NCBI RefSeq assembly: GCF_900187985.1
Contig: NZ_FZOA01000002.1
Span: 251,657 to 315,656, forward strand
Length of the DNA: 64,000 nt
Source: Methylobacillus rhizosphaerae
Lineage (GTDB): Bacteria; Pseudomonadota; Gammaproteobacteria; Burkholderiales; Methylophilaceae
Reading direction: 5' to 3'
The notes under the pieces were generated by a model. The model did no database searches, was not told the DNA's origin, and was given only the letters and a program-made list of their open reading frames with translations. Position 1 is the stretch's first letter, and each line of letters starts with the position of its first letter. Below are positions 1 to 9,618 of the stretch, one piece after another. The position numbers and the translations under genes are program-made.

Positions 1-619
1 CCGTTGCGATTATCCATTGCACCTTGGCCTGACTGAAGCGGGTATGGGCTCCAAGGGGATTGTGGCCTCCACCGCAGCCTTGTCTATCCTGATGCAGGAT
101 GGCATCGGCGATACCATCCGGGTTTCCCTGACACCGGAGCCAGGTGAGCCGCGCACCAAGGAAGTGGTGGTAGCACAGGAAATCCTGCAGACCATGGGGA
201 TACGCTCCTTTACACCATTGGTAACGGCTTGTCCGGGTTGCGGACGTACAACCTCCACCTTTTTCCAGGAACTGGCACAGAAGATCCAGCATTACCTGCG
301 TGACCAGATGCCGGTATGGCGTAATCAGTATCCCGGTGTAGAGAATATGAGTGTTGCTGTGATGGGCTGTGTAGTGAATGGCCCCGGCGAATCCAAGCTA
401 GCCAATATCGGCATCAGCCTGCCAGGAACAGGAGAAGTCCCGGTTGCGCCTGTCTATGTGGATGGTGAAAAAACCGTGACACTCAAGGGTGAGGCCATCG
501 CTGATGACTTCAAGACCATTGTTGAGGAGTACGTGCGTGTTCATTATGCCGAAGGTGGGCGGCTACGCCAGCAGGATTCTGGCAAAAGCCCGAAAACGAT
601 CCCACTCAAAGCCATCTGA
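1..619 (+). CDS. ispG: 4-hydroxy-3-methylbut-2-enyl diphosphate synthase IspG, 3' part only
   Basis: C-terminal part of IspG, the iron-sulfur enzyme of the MEP isoprenoid pathway that converts methylerythritol cyclodiphosphate to HMBPP. The reading frame is open from base 2 with no start, so the gene is cut by the window edge; the TTG near base 17 is internal. The visible part carries the cluster ligands in CPGCGRTT and in [10 protein letters not shown], the two motifs that bind the 4Fe-4S cluster in the bacterial family. The tail after about residue 180 is basic and non-conserved. It lies 24 bp upstream of hisS, the same order as in many proteobacteria, so the two are probably co-transcribed. 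Confidence 0.96.
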   Translation, partial: RCDYPLHLGLTEAGMGSKGIVASTAALSILMQDGIGDTIRVSLTPEPGEPRTKEVVVAQEILQTMGIRSFTPLVTACPGCGRTTSTFFQELAQKIQHYLRDQMPVWRNQYPGVENMSVAVMGCVVNGPGESKLANIGISLPGTGEVPVAPVYVDGEKTVTLKGEAIADDFKTIVEEYVRVHYAEGGRLRQQDSGKSPKTIPLKAI

Positions 620-643
620 AATTTTAATAAGAATTAAATCGTT

Positions 644-1903
644 ATGTCTGACAAGTTTCAAAGTATCAAGGGTTTTTACGATATTCTGCCAGTGGATACT
701 GCACTGTGGCAAAGGCTCGAAGATGGCGCCAGGCGTGTGCTGGCCCAATATGGGTACCGCAATATCCGTTTGCCTATCGTAGAGCCGACAGAGTTATTCA
801 TCCGCGGCGTGGGAGAGCATACCGATATTGTCGAAAAGGAAATGTATTCCTGGGAAGACAAGCTGAATGGTGATCGCCTGACGCTACGTCCAGAAGGTAC
901 GGCAGGATGCGTACGTGCTGTGGTAGAGCACAGCCTGACTTACAATGGTCCGCAACGCCTGTGGTATATGGGGCCGATGTTCCGTCATGAGAATGTGCAG
1001 AAAGGACGCCAGCGCCAGTTTCACCAGATCGGGGCTGAAGCATTCGGTTATAACGGCCCGGATGTGGATGCAGAGCAAATTGCCATGCTGGCGCGCTTGT
1101 GGCGCGAGCTGGGAGTGGCTGATGCAGTGGAACTGCAACTGAATACAATAGGAGATGCGGCAGAGCGCGCAGAGTACCGCCAGGTGCTGATTGCCTATTT
1201 TGAACAGCATGCCAACTTGCTGGACGAAGATGCCAAACGCCGCCTGCACGCTAACCCGTTGCGGATTCTGGATAGTAAGAATCCAACAATGCAGGCCATG
1301 ATAGAAGCTGCTCCCAAACTGCTGGACAGCCTGGGAGAGGAGAGCCGAGCCCATTTTGATGGTCTGACACGCTTGCTGGACCAGATTGGCGTGCGATGGA
1401 AACTGAATACCCGCCTGGTGCGCGGGCTGGATTATTACAACCGTACCGTATTTGAGTGGGTGACTGACAAGCTGGGCAGCCAGGGCACGATAGCCGGTGG
1501 TGGTCGTTATGACACGCTGGTGCAGCGTCTGGGTGGCAAGGAAACACCTGCCTGTGGTTTTGGCATCGGTCTGGAGCGCGTGTTCCTGTTGATGCAGGAG
1601 TGTGGCGTGAGCGCGGCACAAAGTCCGGATGTTTACCTGGTCAATGTTGGCGATATTGCGGCGGCAGCGGCGTTGCCGATTGCAGAGACACTGCGTGACA
1701 GTGGTCTGACAGTAAACCTGCATGCGGGCGGTGGCAGCTTTAAATCCCAGATGAAAAAGGCAGACCAGAGTGGTGCGCCTTATGCCTTGATTCTGGGAGA
1801 GGATGAAGTGGCAGCCAATGAAATTTGTCTGAAGCCATTGCGTGAAAATGGGGAGCAAAGCAGAATGTCCCTTTCCCAAGCCATTGAGATATTGCATAGA
1901 TGA
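644..1903 (+). CDS. hisS: Histidyl-tRNA synthetase
   Basis: Class II aminoacyl-tRNA synthetase that charges tRNA-His in the cytoplasm. At 419 residues it has the normal bacterial length. Motif 2 is visible around MFRHENVQKGR, and the histidine-specific loops appear as LVRGLDYYNRT and GTIAGGGRYD. The C-terminal anticodon-binding domain follows from about residue 320. The ATG is 24 bp after ispG. The stop codon overlaps the next start (ATGA), so hisS is translationally linked to an ABC-transporter ATPase gene. That is unusual, because yfgM normally follows hisS directly. Confidence 0.98.
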   Translation: MSDKFQSIKGFYDILPVDTALWQRLEDGARRVLAQYGYRNIRLPIVEPTELFIRGVGEHTDIVEKEMYSWEDKLNGDRLTLRPEGTAGCVRAVVEHSLTYNGPQRLWYMGPMFRHENVQKGRQRQFHQIGAEAFGYNGPDVDAEQIAMLARLWRELGVADAVELQLNTIGDAAERAEYRQVLIAYFEQHANLLDEDAKRRLHANPLRILDSKNPTMQAMIEAAPKLLDSLGEESRAHFDGLTRLLDQIGVRWKLNTRLVRGLDYYNRTVFEWVTDKLGSQGTIAGGGRYDTLVQRLGGKETPACGFGIGLERVFLLMQECGVSAAQSPDVYLVNVGDIAAAAALPIAETLRDSGLTVNLHAGGGSFKSQMKKADQSGAPYALILGEDEVAANEICLKPLRENGEQSRMSLSQAIEILHR

Positions 1904-2733
1904 CCGAACTCCTGCGCATCGAGAATCTCACCATTACGCCAAAGGCAGAGCCGGGGCGTGCATTGGTCAGCCAGGTTTCGTTTGCGCTGGAGGCAGGCAA
2001 GACAACCTGCATCGTCGGTGAATCAGGCAGCGGAAAAAGCCTGACCGCACTGGCAGTGATGGGGCTGTTGTCTGACCAGTTGCAGCTTGGTCAAGGCAAT
2101 ATTGTCTTCAAGGGTTTCAATATTACGCATGCGAGTCATGCCGAGTTGCAGAGAATCCGTGGCAAGGAAATCGGCATGATTTTCCAGGAGCCCATGACCT
2201 CGCTCAACCCTGTGCTGACAATTGGATACCAGATAGGGGAAAGCCTGGCACAACACCTGAAGCTGACAGGTGCTGCACTGAAAGCCAGGGTGGCTGATCT
2301 GTTGCAGCAGGTTGGTATCCCCCCGGAGCGGGCAGGAAGCTATCCTGATGAGTTGTCAGGTGGGCAACGGCAACGGGTCATGATTGCCATGAGCATTGCC
2401 TGCGAACCGGCCATGCTGATTGCGGATGAGCCGACAACTGCACTGGATGTGACGGTGCAGGCGCAGATTCTCAAGCTGCTCGACGATCTCAAGACACGCA
2501 TGCATATGGGTATGCTGTTCATTACCCACGATTTTGGCGTGGTGACGGATATTGCGGACAACGTGGTGGTCATGTTCCGCGGGGAAATTGTGGAGTCCGG
2601 GCCCGTACAGGATGTATTGCTCAATCCTAGGCATCCTTATACTCGTGCCTTGCTGGATTGTGTTCCGGATGCTGATGGCAAGAAGCCATTGAAGCCGATA
2701 GATTATGCCTGGTTGAATGCAGGAGCCGCATAA
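1900..2733 (+). CDS. ABC transporter ATP-binding protein, oligopeptide/dipeptide type (DppD/OppD-like)
   Basis: ATPase subunit of a peptide-type ABC importer, acting on the cytoplasmic face of the inner membrane. Walker A is GESGSGKS near residue 40, the signature is LSGGQRQR and Walker B is MLIADEPTTALD. The C-terminal extension around NPRHPYTRALL is the hallmark of the OppD/DppD group. The start overlaps the hisS stop by 4 bp. A second, DppF-like ATPase follows at once, so the two would form the heterodimer of a Dpp/Opp/Yej-type system. No permease or binding-protein gene lies nearby. The substrate (peptides, nickel, others) cannot be told from the sequence. Confidence 0.9.
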   Translation: MTELLRIENLTITPKAEPGRALVSQVSFALEAGKTTCIVGESGSGKSLTALAVMGLLSDQLQLGQGNIVFKGFNITHASHAELQRIRGKEIGMIFQEPMTSLNPVLTIGYQIGESLAQHLKLTGAALKARVADLLQQVGIPPERAGSYPDELSGGQRQRVMIAMSIACEPAMLIADEPTTALDVTVQAQILKLLDDLKTRMHMGMLFITHDFGVVTDIADNVVVMFRGEIVESGPVQDVLLNPRHPYTRALLDCVPDADGKKPLKPIDYAWLNAGAA

Positions 2734-2734
2734 A

Positions 2735-3550
2735 ATGGAGAAAGCAGCAGAGCAGCATATCCTTGTTGCCCGCAACCTGAATAAAACCTACTCCCAACGC
2801 AGTGGGAGATTCGGTTTCGGCAGTACCAAGATCAAGGCGCTGGATGATGTGAGCCTGGCATTGCGGGCAGGATCGACCCTGGCTGTGGTGGGAGAGTCCG
2901 GTAGTGGTAAATCCACTTTGGCGCGTTGTCTGCTACAATTGCAGCCCCTGGATAGTGGAGAAGTCATTTTTCAGGACAAGAACCTGGCGCGTCTTTCAGT
3001 GCATCATTTGCGTATGAAGCGACGTTATTTGCAAATGATTTTCCAGGACCCTTTTGCTTCGTTGAATCCACGCATGAAAGTGTGCGATATTGTAGCGGAA
3101 GGATTGGTGATTCATGGGCTCGGGACCGGCCGTGAACAACAGGATAAAGTGGTGCAGATGCTCGAGCGAGTCGGGCTGAGCGCCGCGGATATGAATAAAT
3201 ATCCCCACCAGTTTTCCGGTGGTCAGCGTCAGCGTATCGGTATTGCACGTGCGTTGGTGCTAGAGCCCAAGGTAGTGGTGTGTGATGAACCGGTTTCTGC
3301 CTTGGATGTATCTGTCCAGGCACAAATATTGTTGTTGTTGCGAAGTCTGCAGCAGGAAATGGACCTGAGTTATATTTTTATCAGCCATGACTTGCGTGTA
3401 GTGCGCCACATCGCAGATGATATTGCGGTGATGTACAAGGGGCGTATTGTGGAGCAGGGGAAGGTTGAGGAAATATACTCCGCCCCGACTCAGGACTATA
3501 CCCGTAATTTGTTAAATTCTATCCCTGGACGCAAGTCCTTGGCTGCGTAA
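2735..3550 (+). CDS. ABC transporter ATP-binding protein, DppF/OppF-like
   Basis: Second ATPase of the peptide-type pair. Walker A is GESGSGKST, the signature is [10 protein letters not shown] and Walker B is [12 protein letters not shown]. The end carries the family's YTRNLL-type oligopeptide extension. I chose the ATG at 2735 over the in-frame ATG at 2717 because AGGAG (2721-2725) sits 9 nt before it. The upstream gene stops at 2733, so the two are tightly coupled. Together they resemble a split YejF. The partner permeases must be encoded elsewhere. Confidence 0.9.
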   Translation: MEKAAEQHILVARNLNKTYSQRSGRFGFGSTKIKALDDVSLALRAGSTLAVVGESGSGKSTLARCLLQLQPLDSGEVIFQDKNLARLSVHHLRMKRRYLQMIFQDPFASLNPRMKVCDIVAEGLVIHGLGTGREQQDKVVQMLERVGLSAADMNKYPHQFSGGQRQRIGIARALVLEPKVVVCDEPVSALDVSVQAQILLLLRSLQQEMDLSYIFISHDLRVVRHIADDIAVMYKGRIVEQGKVEEIYSAPTQDYTRNLLNSIPGRKSLAA

Positions 3551-3569
3551 TCTTAGGAAACGAAACGGC

Positions 3570-4196
3570 ATGGCATACGATTTGGAAGAACAGGATCAGC
3601 TTGATGCATTCAAGAGCTGGTGGAAGCATAACGGTAATTTTGTAATGGGGATTGCCGCCTTGGCGATCGTGGGTTTTGGCGGCTACGAAGGCTGGAAGTA
3701 TTATCAATACCAGCAATCAGCTGCTGCCTCTGCGCAATACCAGGCCATGGCAAATACTGATATCAAGGATGCTGCCAAAATCCGTACCTTGTCTGCCGAG
3801 CTGATGGATAAATACTCTTCCACACCTTATGCTGCGCGTGCAGCCATTGCCGCAGCCAAGCTGAATTATCAGGAGCAGGATATTGAAAGTGCCAAGGCAC
3901 AGCTTGGCTGGGCATCGAAAAATGCCAAGGAAGATGCAATCCGTGCAATTGCCCTGCTGCAATTGGCTTCCGTTCAATATGAAGAAAAAGCCTATGATGA
4001 TGCCTTGAAAACATTGGCTGAAAAGCACGATGAAGGGTATGCAGGCCTGTTTGCTGATCTCAAGGGCGATATCCTGGCTGCCCAGGGCAAGACTGCCGAT
4101 GCCAAGGCTGCTTACAAGGAAGCACTCGTCAAACTGGATATGCAGGGCGATTATTACAAATATACTGAACACAAGCTGGACGCGTTAGGGAGCTAG
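3570..4196 (+). CDS. yfgM: YfgM family ancillary SecYEG translocon subunit (TPR protein)
   Basis: Membrane-anchored periplasmic TPR protein of 208 residues. The cytosolic N-terminus (MAYDLEEQDQLDAFKSWWK) is family-typical. One transmembrane segment spans about residues 25-43, followed by a helical TPR-like periplasmic domain. In E. coli YfgM binds the SecYEG translocon and PpiD and helps secreted proteins on to chaperones; a ppiD gene lies at the far end of this window. An AGGAAA Shine-Dalgarno precedes the ATG. The stop is 2 bp before bamB, and the yfgM-bamB-der order is conserved. Confidence 0.92.
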   Translation: MAYDLEEQDQLDAFKSWWKHNGNFVMGIAALAIVGFGGYEGWKYYQYQQSAAASAQYQAMANTDIKDAAKIRTLSAELMDKYSSTPYAARAAIAAAKLNYQEQDIESAKAQLGWASKNAKEDAIRAIALLQLASVQYEEKAYDDALKTLAEKHDEGYAGLFADLKGDILAAQGKTADAKAAYKEALVKLDMQGDYYKYTEHKLDALGS

Positions 4197-4198
4197 GG

Positions 4199-5365
4199 TT
4201 GCGTTTAATTCCATTACTGGTTGCAGCGTCATTTGCCGTAAGCGCTTGCACAACACTGACAGACCTTAAGACTGATATTTCCGAACGCATGTTCGGGCGT
4301 GATGAGGCGGATCCTCCTGCAGAGTTGGTGGATTTTAAAGCTACCCTCACCCCCAAGGTTGTCTGGTCTTATAAACTTGGTGAGTCAGGTACTGCTGACT
4401 TTATGCCTGCTATTGCAGAGGGTTTTATTTATGCTGCCAGTGGTGACGGGACAATTGCCAGAGTTGACGCGCTCAATGGCAAGCAAGCCTGGAAGATCAA
4501 CGCTGGTGAGCGGCTCACCGGTGGCGTTGGCCTTGGTGACCAATTAGTGCTCGTTGGTACGCCATCAGGCTACGTGCTGGCATATGATCTGAATGGCAAA
4601 TTAGTATGGAAGTCCAAGGTCAGCAGTGAAGTGCTGAGTGCGCCTCAGGTAAACAATGGTGTGGTGGTGGTACGTTGCGGAGACAGCCGTATTTTTGGAC
4701 TGAATGTCAAAGATGGGGCCCGTAAATGGGTGTATGAGCGTACTACGCCAACCCTGGCTCTGCGCAGCAGCGCAGGAGTGACTATTGCGGATGACACGGT
4801 GTATGCCGGTTTTGCCGGTGGCAAACTGGTAGCCCTGCGCGCGGATGATGGCAACACATTATGGGAAGCCTCTGTCGCGTTGCCCAAGGGAACCACTGAG
4901 CTGGAACGAATTGCCGATATCACTAGCCTGCCAGTCGTGGATGGGCCTTTGGTATATGCTGCTGCCTATCAAGGCCGTGTAGCTGCAGTTGACCGCAAGA
5001 CAGGGCATGTAGCCTGGACGCGAGATATCTCAAGCTATACCGGATTGGGCGTTGAAGAGGCCCGCGTGTATGTCTCGCATGTCACAGGTGCTGTATTTGC
5101 GTTGGATTATTCGAGTGGACGTACTTTCTGGCGTCAGCCAGATCTCAAGAATCGCCAGCTTAGTGCTCCCTTGCCCATGGGGGGTGTCGTCGCTGTAGGT
5201 GATGTGGAAGGCTATGTCCATTTTATGGACAGGGAAGAGGGTCAATTCGTTGCCAGACTGCAAACTGGCAAAAGTGCCATCATGCCACAGCCGGTTGCAC
5301 TGGGTACCAATGGATTCCTGGTTCAAACCCGCAAGGGCGAACTGTACGCTGTTTCAGTAAAGTAA
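4199..5365 (+). CDS. bamB: Outer membrane protein assembly factor BamB (lipoprotein)
   Basis: Lipoprotein subunit of the BAM complex that inserts beta-barrel proteins into the outer membrane. The start is a TTG, two bases after the yfgM stop, followed by a signal sequence with lipobox AVSAC. The acylated Cys is at residue 17. The rest is an eight-bladed beta-propeller made of PQQ-like repeats, visible as recurring GxLxAL/WxxxV patterns such as RVDALNGKQAW and ALRADDGNTLW. At 388 residues it matches the family. It sits between yfgM and der as in E. coli, with only 3 bp to der. Confidence 0.95.
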   Translation: MRLIPLLVAASFAVSACTTLTDLKTDISERMFGRDEADPPAELVDFKATLTPKVVWSYKLGESGTADFMPAIAEGFIYAASGDGTIARVDALNGKQAWKINAGERLTGGVGLGDQLVLVGTPSGYVLAYDLNGKLVWKSKVSSEVLSAPQVNNGVVVVRCGDSRIFGLNVKDGARKWVYERTTPTLALRSSAGVTIADDTVYAGFAGGKLVALRADDGNTLWEASVALPKGTTELERIADITSLPVVDGPLVYAAAYQGRVAAVDRKTGHVAWTRDISSYTGLGVEEARVYVSHVTGAVFALDYSSGRTFWRQPDLKNRQLSAPLPMGGVVAVGDVEGYVHFMDREEGQFVARLQTGKSAIMPQPVALGTNGFLVQTRKGELYAVSVK

Positions 5366-5368
5366 TTT

Positions 5369-6865
5369 ATGTTACCCACCATTGCTCTGGTAGGCCGGCC
5401 TAATGTCGGCAAATCCACCTTATTCAACCGCCTGACCAAAACACGTGATGCGTTGGTCGCTGATCTGCCGGGGCTGACACGTGACCGGCACTATGGCCGT
5501 GGCGTGATAGGAAGTAAACCTTATCTCGTTGTTGACACTGGCGGTTTTGAACCGCTGGTGGATAGTGGCATTCTCAAGGAAATGGCGCGCCAGACTCTGT
5601 TGGCAATTGATGAGGCTGATGTGGTTATTTTCCTGGTGGATGGGCGTAATGGCCTGGCACCACAGGATAAAGTCATCGCTGACCGTCTGCGCAAAAGCCA
5701 GCGTCCTGTCCTGCTTGCGGTGAATAAGACAGAAGGCATGCAGCGTGCAATTGCCAGTGCTGAGTTTCACGAGCTTGCGCTGGGTGATCCACTCTCAATT
5801 TCTTCCGCGCATGGTGAAGGTGTACGTGATCTGGTGGAGCTTGCTCTGGAGCACTTTCCTGAGCCAGAGGACGAAGAAGAAACGAGTGCCGGCAAAACGC
5901 CTAAAGTTGCTATTGTCGGGCGGCCTAATGTAGGAAAATCTACCCTGGTCAATGCCTTGCTGGGTGAGGAACGCGTGATTGCGTTTGATCAGCCCGGAAC
6001 TACACGTGACTCCATTTATCTTGATCTGGAGCGCAATGGCAAGCATTACACCATTATTGATACTGCTGGGGTACGCAAGCGCGGCAAGGTATTTGAGGCA
6101 GTGGAGAAGTTCTCTGTCATCAAGACCATGCAGGCAATTGAGGAGGCAAATGTTGCGATTCTTGTGGTTGATGCACAGGAAGGCATCACTGAACAGGATG
6201 CGCACGTTTCAGCCTATATTCTCGAGAGCGGACGGGCATTGGTTGTAGCAGTGAATAAATGGGATGGTCTGGAAGAGGATAAGCGGGAATGGGTCAAGCG
6301 GGAAATTGACCGTAAACTGCAATTCCTGGATTTTGCCAAATTCCACTATATCTCCGCCTTACGGAAAAAAGGCCTGGGCGAACTGTTCACGTCTGTTGAT
6401 GGCGCGTACAAGGCCGCCATGGCCAAGCTTTCAACACCGCAGCTTACTAGAGTGCTGGAGGATGCCACCATGCAACACCAGCCGCCAATCAGTAAAGGCA
6501 TCAGGCCCAAGCTGCGCTACGCACACCAGGGGGGCAGTAATCCTCCCATCGTGGTCATTCATGGCAACCATGTTGATGGCATCAAGGATAGTTACAGGCG
6601 TTATCTTGCAGGTGTGTTCCGCAAGGCATTCCAGTTGACTGGTACGCCATTGCGCGTGCAGTTTAACCAGGGAGCTAACCCGTTTGCTGAGCCTGAAGAG
6701 CGTAAACAGGGTGAGGGTATCGTGAGCATGCGCCGCCGCAAAACAGCTGAGCGTGCTGTCATGAATGCCCGGCGTAACGAAGAGATGGGCCGCAAGACCA
6801 AGAAAACGCCAGGAGTTGTGGCGAGTGCGCGTACGCTGAAAAAAAAGCCGACGCTCAAGAAGTAA
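5369..6865 (+). CDS. der: Ribosome biogenesis GTPase Der (EngA)
   Basis: Double GTPase needed for 50S subunit maturation. There are two tandem G domains, each with a P-loop of the form GRPNVGKST (about residues 8 and 187) and with NKxD-type specificity motifs (VNKTEG and VNKWDG). A C-terminal KH-like domain follows and ends in a Lys/Arg-rich tail (KKTPG to KKKPTLKK). At 498 residues it is slightly long because of that tail. It is the last gene of the co-directional run from ispG and is followed by a strong intrinsic terminator. Confidence 0.97.
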   Translation: MLPTIALVGRPNVGKSTLFNRLTKTRDALVADLPGLTRDRHYGRGVIGSKPYLVVDTGGFEPLVDSGILKEMARQTLLAIDEADVVIFLVDGRNGLAPQDKVIADRLRKSQRPVLLAVNKTEGMQRAIASAEFHELALGDPLSISSAHGEGVRDLVELALEHFPEPEDEEETSAGKTPKVAIVGRPNVGKSTLVNALLGEERVIAFDQPGTTRDSIYLDLERNGKHYTIIDTAGVRKRGKVFEAVEKFSVIKTMQAIEEANVAILVVDAQEGITEQDAHVSAYILESGRALVVAVNKWDGLEEDKREWVKREIDRKLQFLDFAKFHYISALRKKGLGELFTSVDGAYKAAMAKLSTPQLTRVLEDATMQHQPPISKGIRPKLRYAHQGGSNPPIVVIHGNHVDGIKDSYRRYLAGVFRKAFQLTGTPLRVQFNQGANPFAEPEERKQGEGIVSMRRRKTAERAVMNARRNEEMGRKTKKTPGVVASARTLKKKPTLKK

Positions 6866-6892
6866 ATTGAACGTTGGCTTGTTGCCGTATTA

Positions 6893-6923
6893 TTAGCCGG
6901 GGATCTGCCCGGCTAAATTTTTT
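6893..6923 (+). terminator. Intrinsic terminator after der
   Basis: A perfect 9-bp stem TTAGCCGGG / CCCGGCTAA encloses a 6-nt loop and is followed by six T residues (6918-6923). It closes the ispG-to-der transcription unit, between the convergent genes der and bamD. There is no matching T run on the other strand, so it probably acts on the plus strand only. Confidence 0.9.
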
Positions 6924-6928
6924 GTAGT

Positions 6929-7732
6929 TCAGAACAGGCCTTCCCAGATTTTCCACCAGCTGCTTTTATTCTTGGACACATGGTTGCTGAGCATGACGCT
7001 GTTCGGGTAGTTTTGTGCGAGGATGCGGTTGGCATCGTCGCGTAAATCTGTCATGCCCATGGCATCGTAGGCGCTGATCAGGATAACCAGGGCTTCTTCG
7101 ATTTCAGGAGTGTCAGGATAGAATTCCATCACGTATTTGCAGCGGTTTGCAGCGGCCAGATAGGCTTGGCGCTTCATGTAGTAACGTGCAACGTGCAGTT
7201 CATGCTGGGCAAGCGAGTTGACCAGGTAACTCATGCGCAGTGTGGCATCTTTGACATAACGGCTATTGGGGTAGCGGTTCACCAGCTCCTTGAGGGCGAG
7301 GAAGGATTCGCGCAATGATTTCGGGTCGCGGTCACTGATCTGCTGCTTGGTCAGTTTTTCTACCATGCCGCGCTCGTTGAATGTGGCCAGGCCTTTCATG
7401 TAGTAGGCGTAGTCTACATTGGGATGATTCGGGTGTAGTTTGATGAAACGATCCGCGGCTGCCATGGCAGCTGCTGGTTCGCTCTTCTTGTAATGAGCGT
7501 AAATTACCTCGAGCTGAGACTGGGTTGCGTAACGACCATGAGGATAGCGGGATTCCAGAATCTGGAAATACTTGAGGGCTTTATCATAGTCGCGGGTTTT
7601 CATATTTTCTTCCGCTGCTGCGTAGATACGCTGTACGGGCCAGCCTTTGGTTTCATCCAGTTCAGTAGGCGCACCGAAAATCGCGCAGCCTGTGAGCCAG
7701 AGTACTGCAATTAACGCTAAACTATGCTTCAT
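6929..7732 (-). CDS. bamD: Outer membrane protein assembly factor BamD (lipoprotein)
   Basis: Essential lipoprotein of the BAM complex. The signal peptide ends in a lipobox (WLTGC, Cys at residue 16). It is followed by five TPR-like helical repeats, starting at GWPVQRIYAAAEENMKTRDY, with the family segment LESRYPHGRYA. The length of 267 residues matches BamD/ComL. It is divergent from rluD, with 87 bp between the start codons, as in E. coli. With bamB it gives two BAM lipoproteins within 3.5 kb. Confidence 0.96.
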   Translation of the reverse strand: MKHSLALIAVLWLTGCAIFGAPTELDETKGWPVQRIYAAAEENMKTRDYDKALKYFQILESRYPHGRYATQSQLEVIYAHYKKSEPAAAMAAADRFIKLHPNHPNVDYAYYMKGLATFNERGMVEKLTKQQISDRDPKSLRESFLALKELVNRYPNSRYVKDATLRMSYLVNSLAQHELHVARYYMKRQAYLAAANRCKYVMEFYPDTPEIEEALVILISAYDAMGMTDLRDDANRILAQNYPNSVMLSNHVSKNKSSWWKIWEGLF

Positions 7733-7819
7733 TTACAAAATCCATGATTAAGGTTGTGGATGCCGATTAACAAATGCAACAGCCCTTGCTTCAAGGGCTA
7801 CATTTTCTGATTATAACCG

Positions 7820-8884
7820 ATGACTAACTCCACAACGCCTATTACTCTCATAATTACCCAAGAGCTTGGAGGTATGCGCCTTGATCAGGCATTGCAACGC
7901 CTGATGCCTGAGCATTCACGTTCACGTATTCAGGGCTGGATCAAGGATGGCCTGGTCACTATTGCAGATGAAACCCCGACTGCCAAATTCAAGGTCTGGG
8001 GCGGTGAGCAAGTACAGATCATTCCCCAGGCAGCACCAGAAGCGCAGGCTTTTGAGCCGGAAAATATTCCGTTGGATGTGGTGTTCGAGGATGAGCATAT
8101 TCTTGTCATTAATAAACCTGCAGGCCTTGTGGTTCATCCTGCCGCTGGTAACTGGAGCGGAACCCTGCTGAATGCGTTGCTCTATCACGCGCCGCAGCTC
8201 AAGGATGTTCCAAGGGCGGGGATTGTGCATAGACTGGATAAAGACACTAGTGGGTTATTGGTAGTTGCCAAGACGCTTGCTGCACAGACTAATCTGGTGC
8301 GTCAGTTGCAGGCAAGGACTGTGAAACGCGAATACCGGACTATCGTCTGGGGGCAAGTCTGGCGGAATGGCAAGGTAGACCAGCCAATCGGACGTCACCC
8401 ACATGCCAGGACCAAGATGGCGGTCAATCGCATGGGAAAGCCTGCGGTAACGCATTATGAAGTGCTGGATCGTTTTGCTGTGCATACGTATATGCGTTGC
8501 CTGCTGGAAACCGGACGTACACATCAGATTCGTGTGCATATGCAGCATCTCAAGGCGCCGATTGCTGGTGATCCGGTATATGGCATTCGCGGTATCCTGC
8601 CATTGCGCCATATGTCAGATCACTTGAGGACAGTATTGTTGAATTTCAAGCGCCAGGCATTGCATGCCATCCGGCTGGGGCTCAAGCATCCGGTGACTGG
8701 CGTACAAATGGAATGGCAGATTGAGCTGGCAGCAGACATGAAAATACTGCTGGAGGCGATCCGGGCTGAGAACGTGCCGCCAGAGGAAGCAGACGCGTTC
8801 TATGTGCACGATGATGATTTTGCATATGAATATGACGACGAGGAAGATGAGGACTGGATAGAGGAAGATGACGATGCTGAGTGA
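7820..8884 (+). CDS. rluD: Ribosomal large subunit pseudouridine synthase D
   Basis: Makes pseudouridines in helix 69 of 23S rRNA. It has an N-terminal S4 RNA-binding domain (about residues 18-75: RLDQALQRLMPEHSRSRIQ) and a RluA-family catalytic domain. The catalytic Asp lies in GIVHRLDKDTSG, and HQIRVHMQ follows. An unusual C-terminal tail of about 30 residues is strongly acidic (many D/E plus Tyr/Trp), beyond the usual RluD end. The 3' end overlaps the start of pgeF, an arrangement conserved with bamD in many proteobacteria. Confidence 0.95.
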   Translation: MTNSTTPITLIITQELGGMRLDQALQRLMPEHSRSRIQGWIKDGLVTIADETPTAKFKVWGGEQVQIIPQAAPEAQAFEPENIPLDVVFEDEHILVINKPAGLVVHPAAGNWSGTLLNALLYHAPQLKDVPRAGIVHRLDKDTSGLLVVAKTLAAQTNLVRQLQARTVKREYRTIVWGQVWRNGKVDQPIGRHPHARTKMAVNRMGKPAVTHYEVLDRFAVHTYMRCLLETGRTHQIRVHMQHLKAPIAGDPVYGIRGILPLRHMSDHLRTVLLNFKRQALHAIRLGLKHPVTGVQMEWQIELAADMKILLEAIRAENVPPEEADAFYVHDDDFAYEYDDEEDEDWIEEDDDAE

Positions 8885-9611
8885 GCAGGATGTTATTATT
8901 CCGGACTGGCCTGCACCCTCAAATGTCAGGGCATTGCAGACTACGCGCCATGGTGGCATCAGCCAGTCACCTTACGATAGCCTGAACCTCGGGATGCATG
9001 TAAATGATATTGGTGTGAATGTGGCTGCTAACCGCCAGCGCTTGAACCAGTGGGTGCCAACGGAGCCTGTATGGCTCAATCAAGTGCATGGTATTGCTGT
9101 CGTGGATGCCAGCGTGGCCAGTTGTGTGCCGGATGCGGATGCTGCCTATGCCGAGACGCGGCATACGGTATGTGCTGTCATGACGGCGGATTGCCTACCT
9201 GTCCTGGTCTGTGACAAGGCAGGTACTATCGTGGCAGCTGTGCATGCTGGCTGGCGCAGCCTGCTGGATGGTGTGATTGAAACCACAGTGGCTGCAATGG
9301 CGCGGCCTGGCGAGGAGCTACTTGCCTGGCTCGGACCTGCGATAGGGCCAGATGCCTTTGAAGTGGGCGATGAAGTCAGGAGTGCGTTTATGGCACATGA
9401 TGCACGTGCCGAGCAAGCGTTCCGCTCATCTTCCGCCGCAGGGAAGTGGTTGGGAGATATCTTCATGCTGGGGCGGCAGCGCCTGGAAAGCGTTGGCGTT
9501 AACGCTGTGTATGGGGGTGGCATATGTACTTATCAGGATGCCGAGCGTTTCTTTTCCTTTCGTCGTGATGATGTGACTGGCCGTATGGCCAGCCTGATCT
9601 GGCTCGAATAA
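8874..9611 (+). CDS. pgeF: Peptidoglycan editing factor PgeF / YfiH-type multicopper-fold protein
   Basis: DUF152/YfiH family. The E. coli homologue prevents mis-incorporation of amino acids into peptidoglycan precursors, and relatives act on purine nucleosides. The Zn/Cu-ligand motifs are visible: NQVHG, TADCLP (His/Cys ligands), AAVHAGWR and GGICTYQD. I chose ATG 8874 over 8868 because GAGGAAG (8861-8867) is then at proper distance. The gene overlaps the end of rluD by 11 bp, suggesting translational coupling. Length is 245 residues, normal for the family. Confidence 0.92.
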   Translation: MLSEQDVIIPDWPAPSNVRALQTTRHGGISQSPYDSLNLGMHVNDIGVNVAANRQRLNQWVPTEPVWLNQVHGIAVVDASVASCVPDADAAYAETRHTVCAVMTADCLPVLVCDKAGTIVAAVHAGWRSLLDGVIETTVAAMARPGEELLAWLGPAIGPDAFEVGDEVRSAFMAHDARAEQAFRSSSAAGKWLGDIFMLGRQRLESVGVNAVYGGGICTYQDAERFFSFRRDDVTGRMASLIWLE

Positions 9612-9618
9612 GTCCCGG

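Noticed and set aside
884..1897. Long minus-strand frame opposite hisS
   Set aside because: Shadow of the hisS codons; no recognisable protein and the hisS match is complete.
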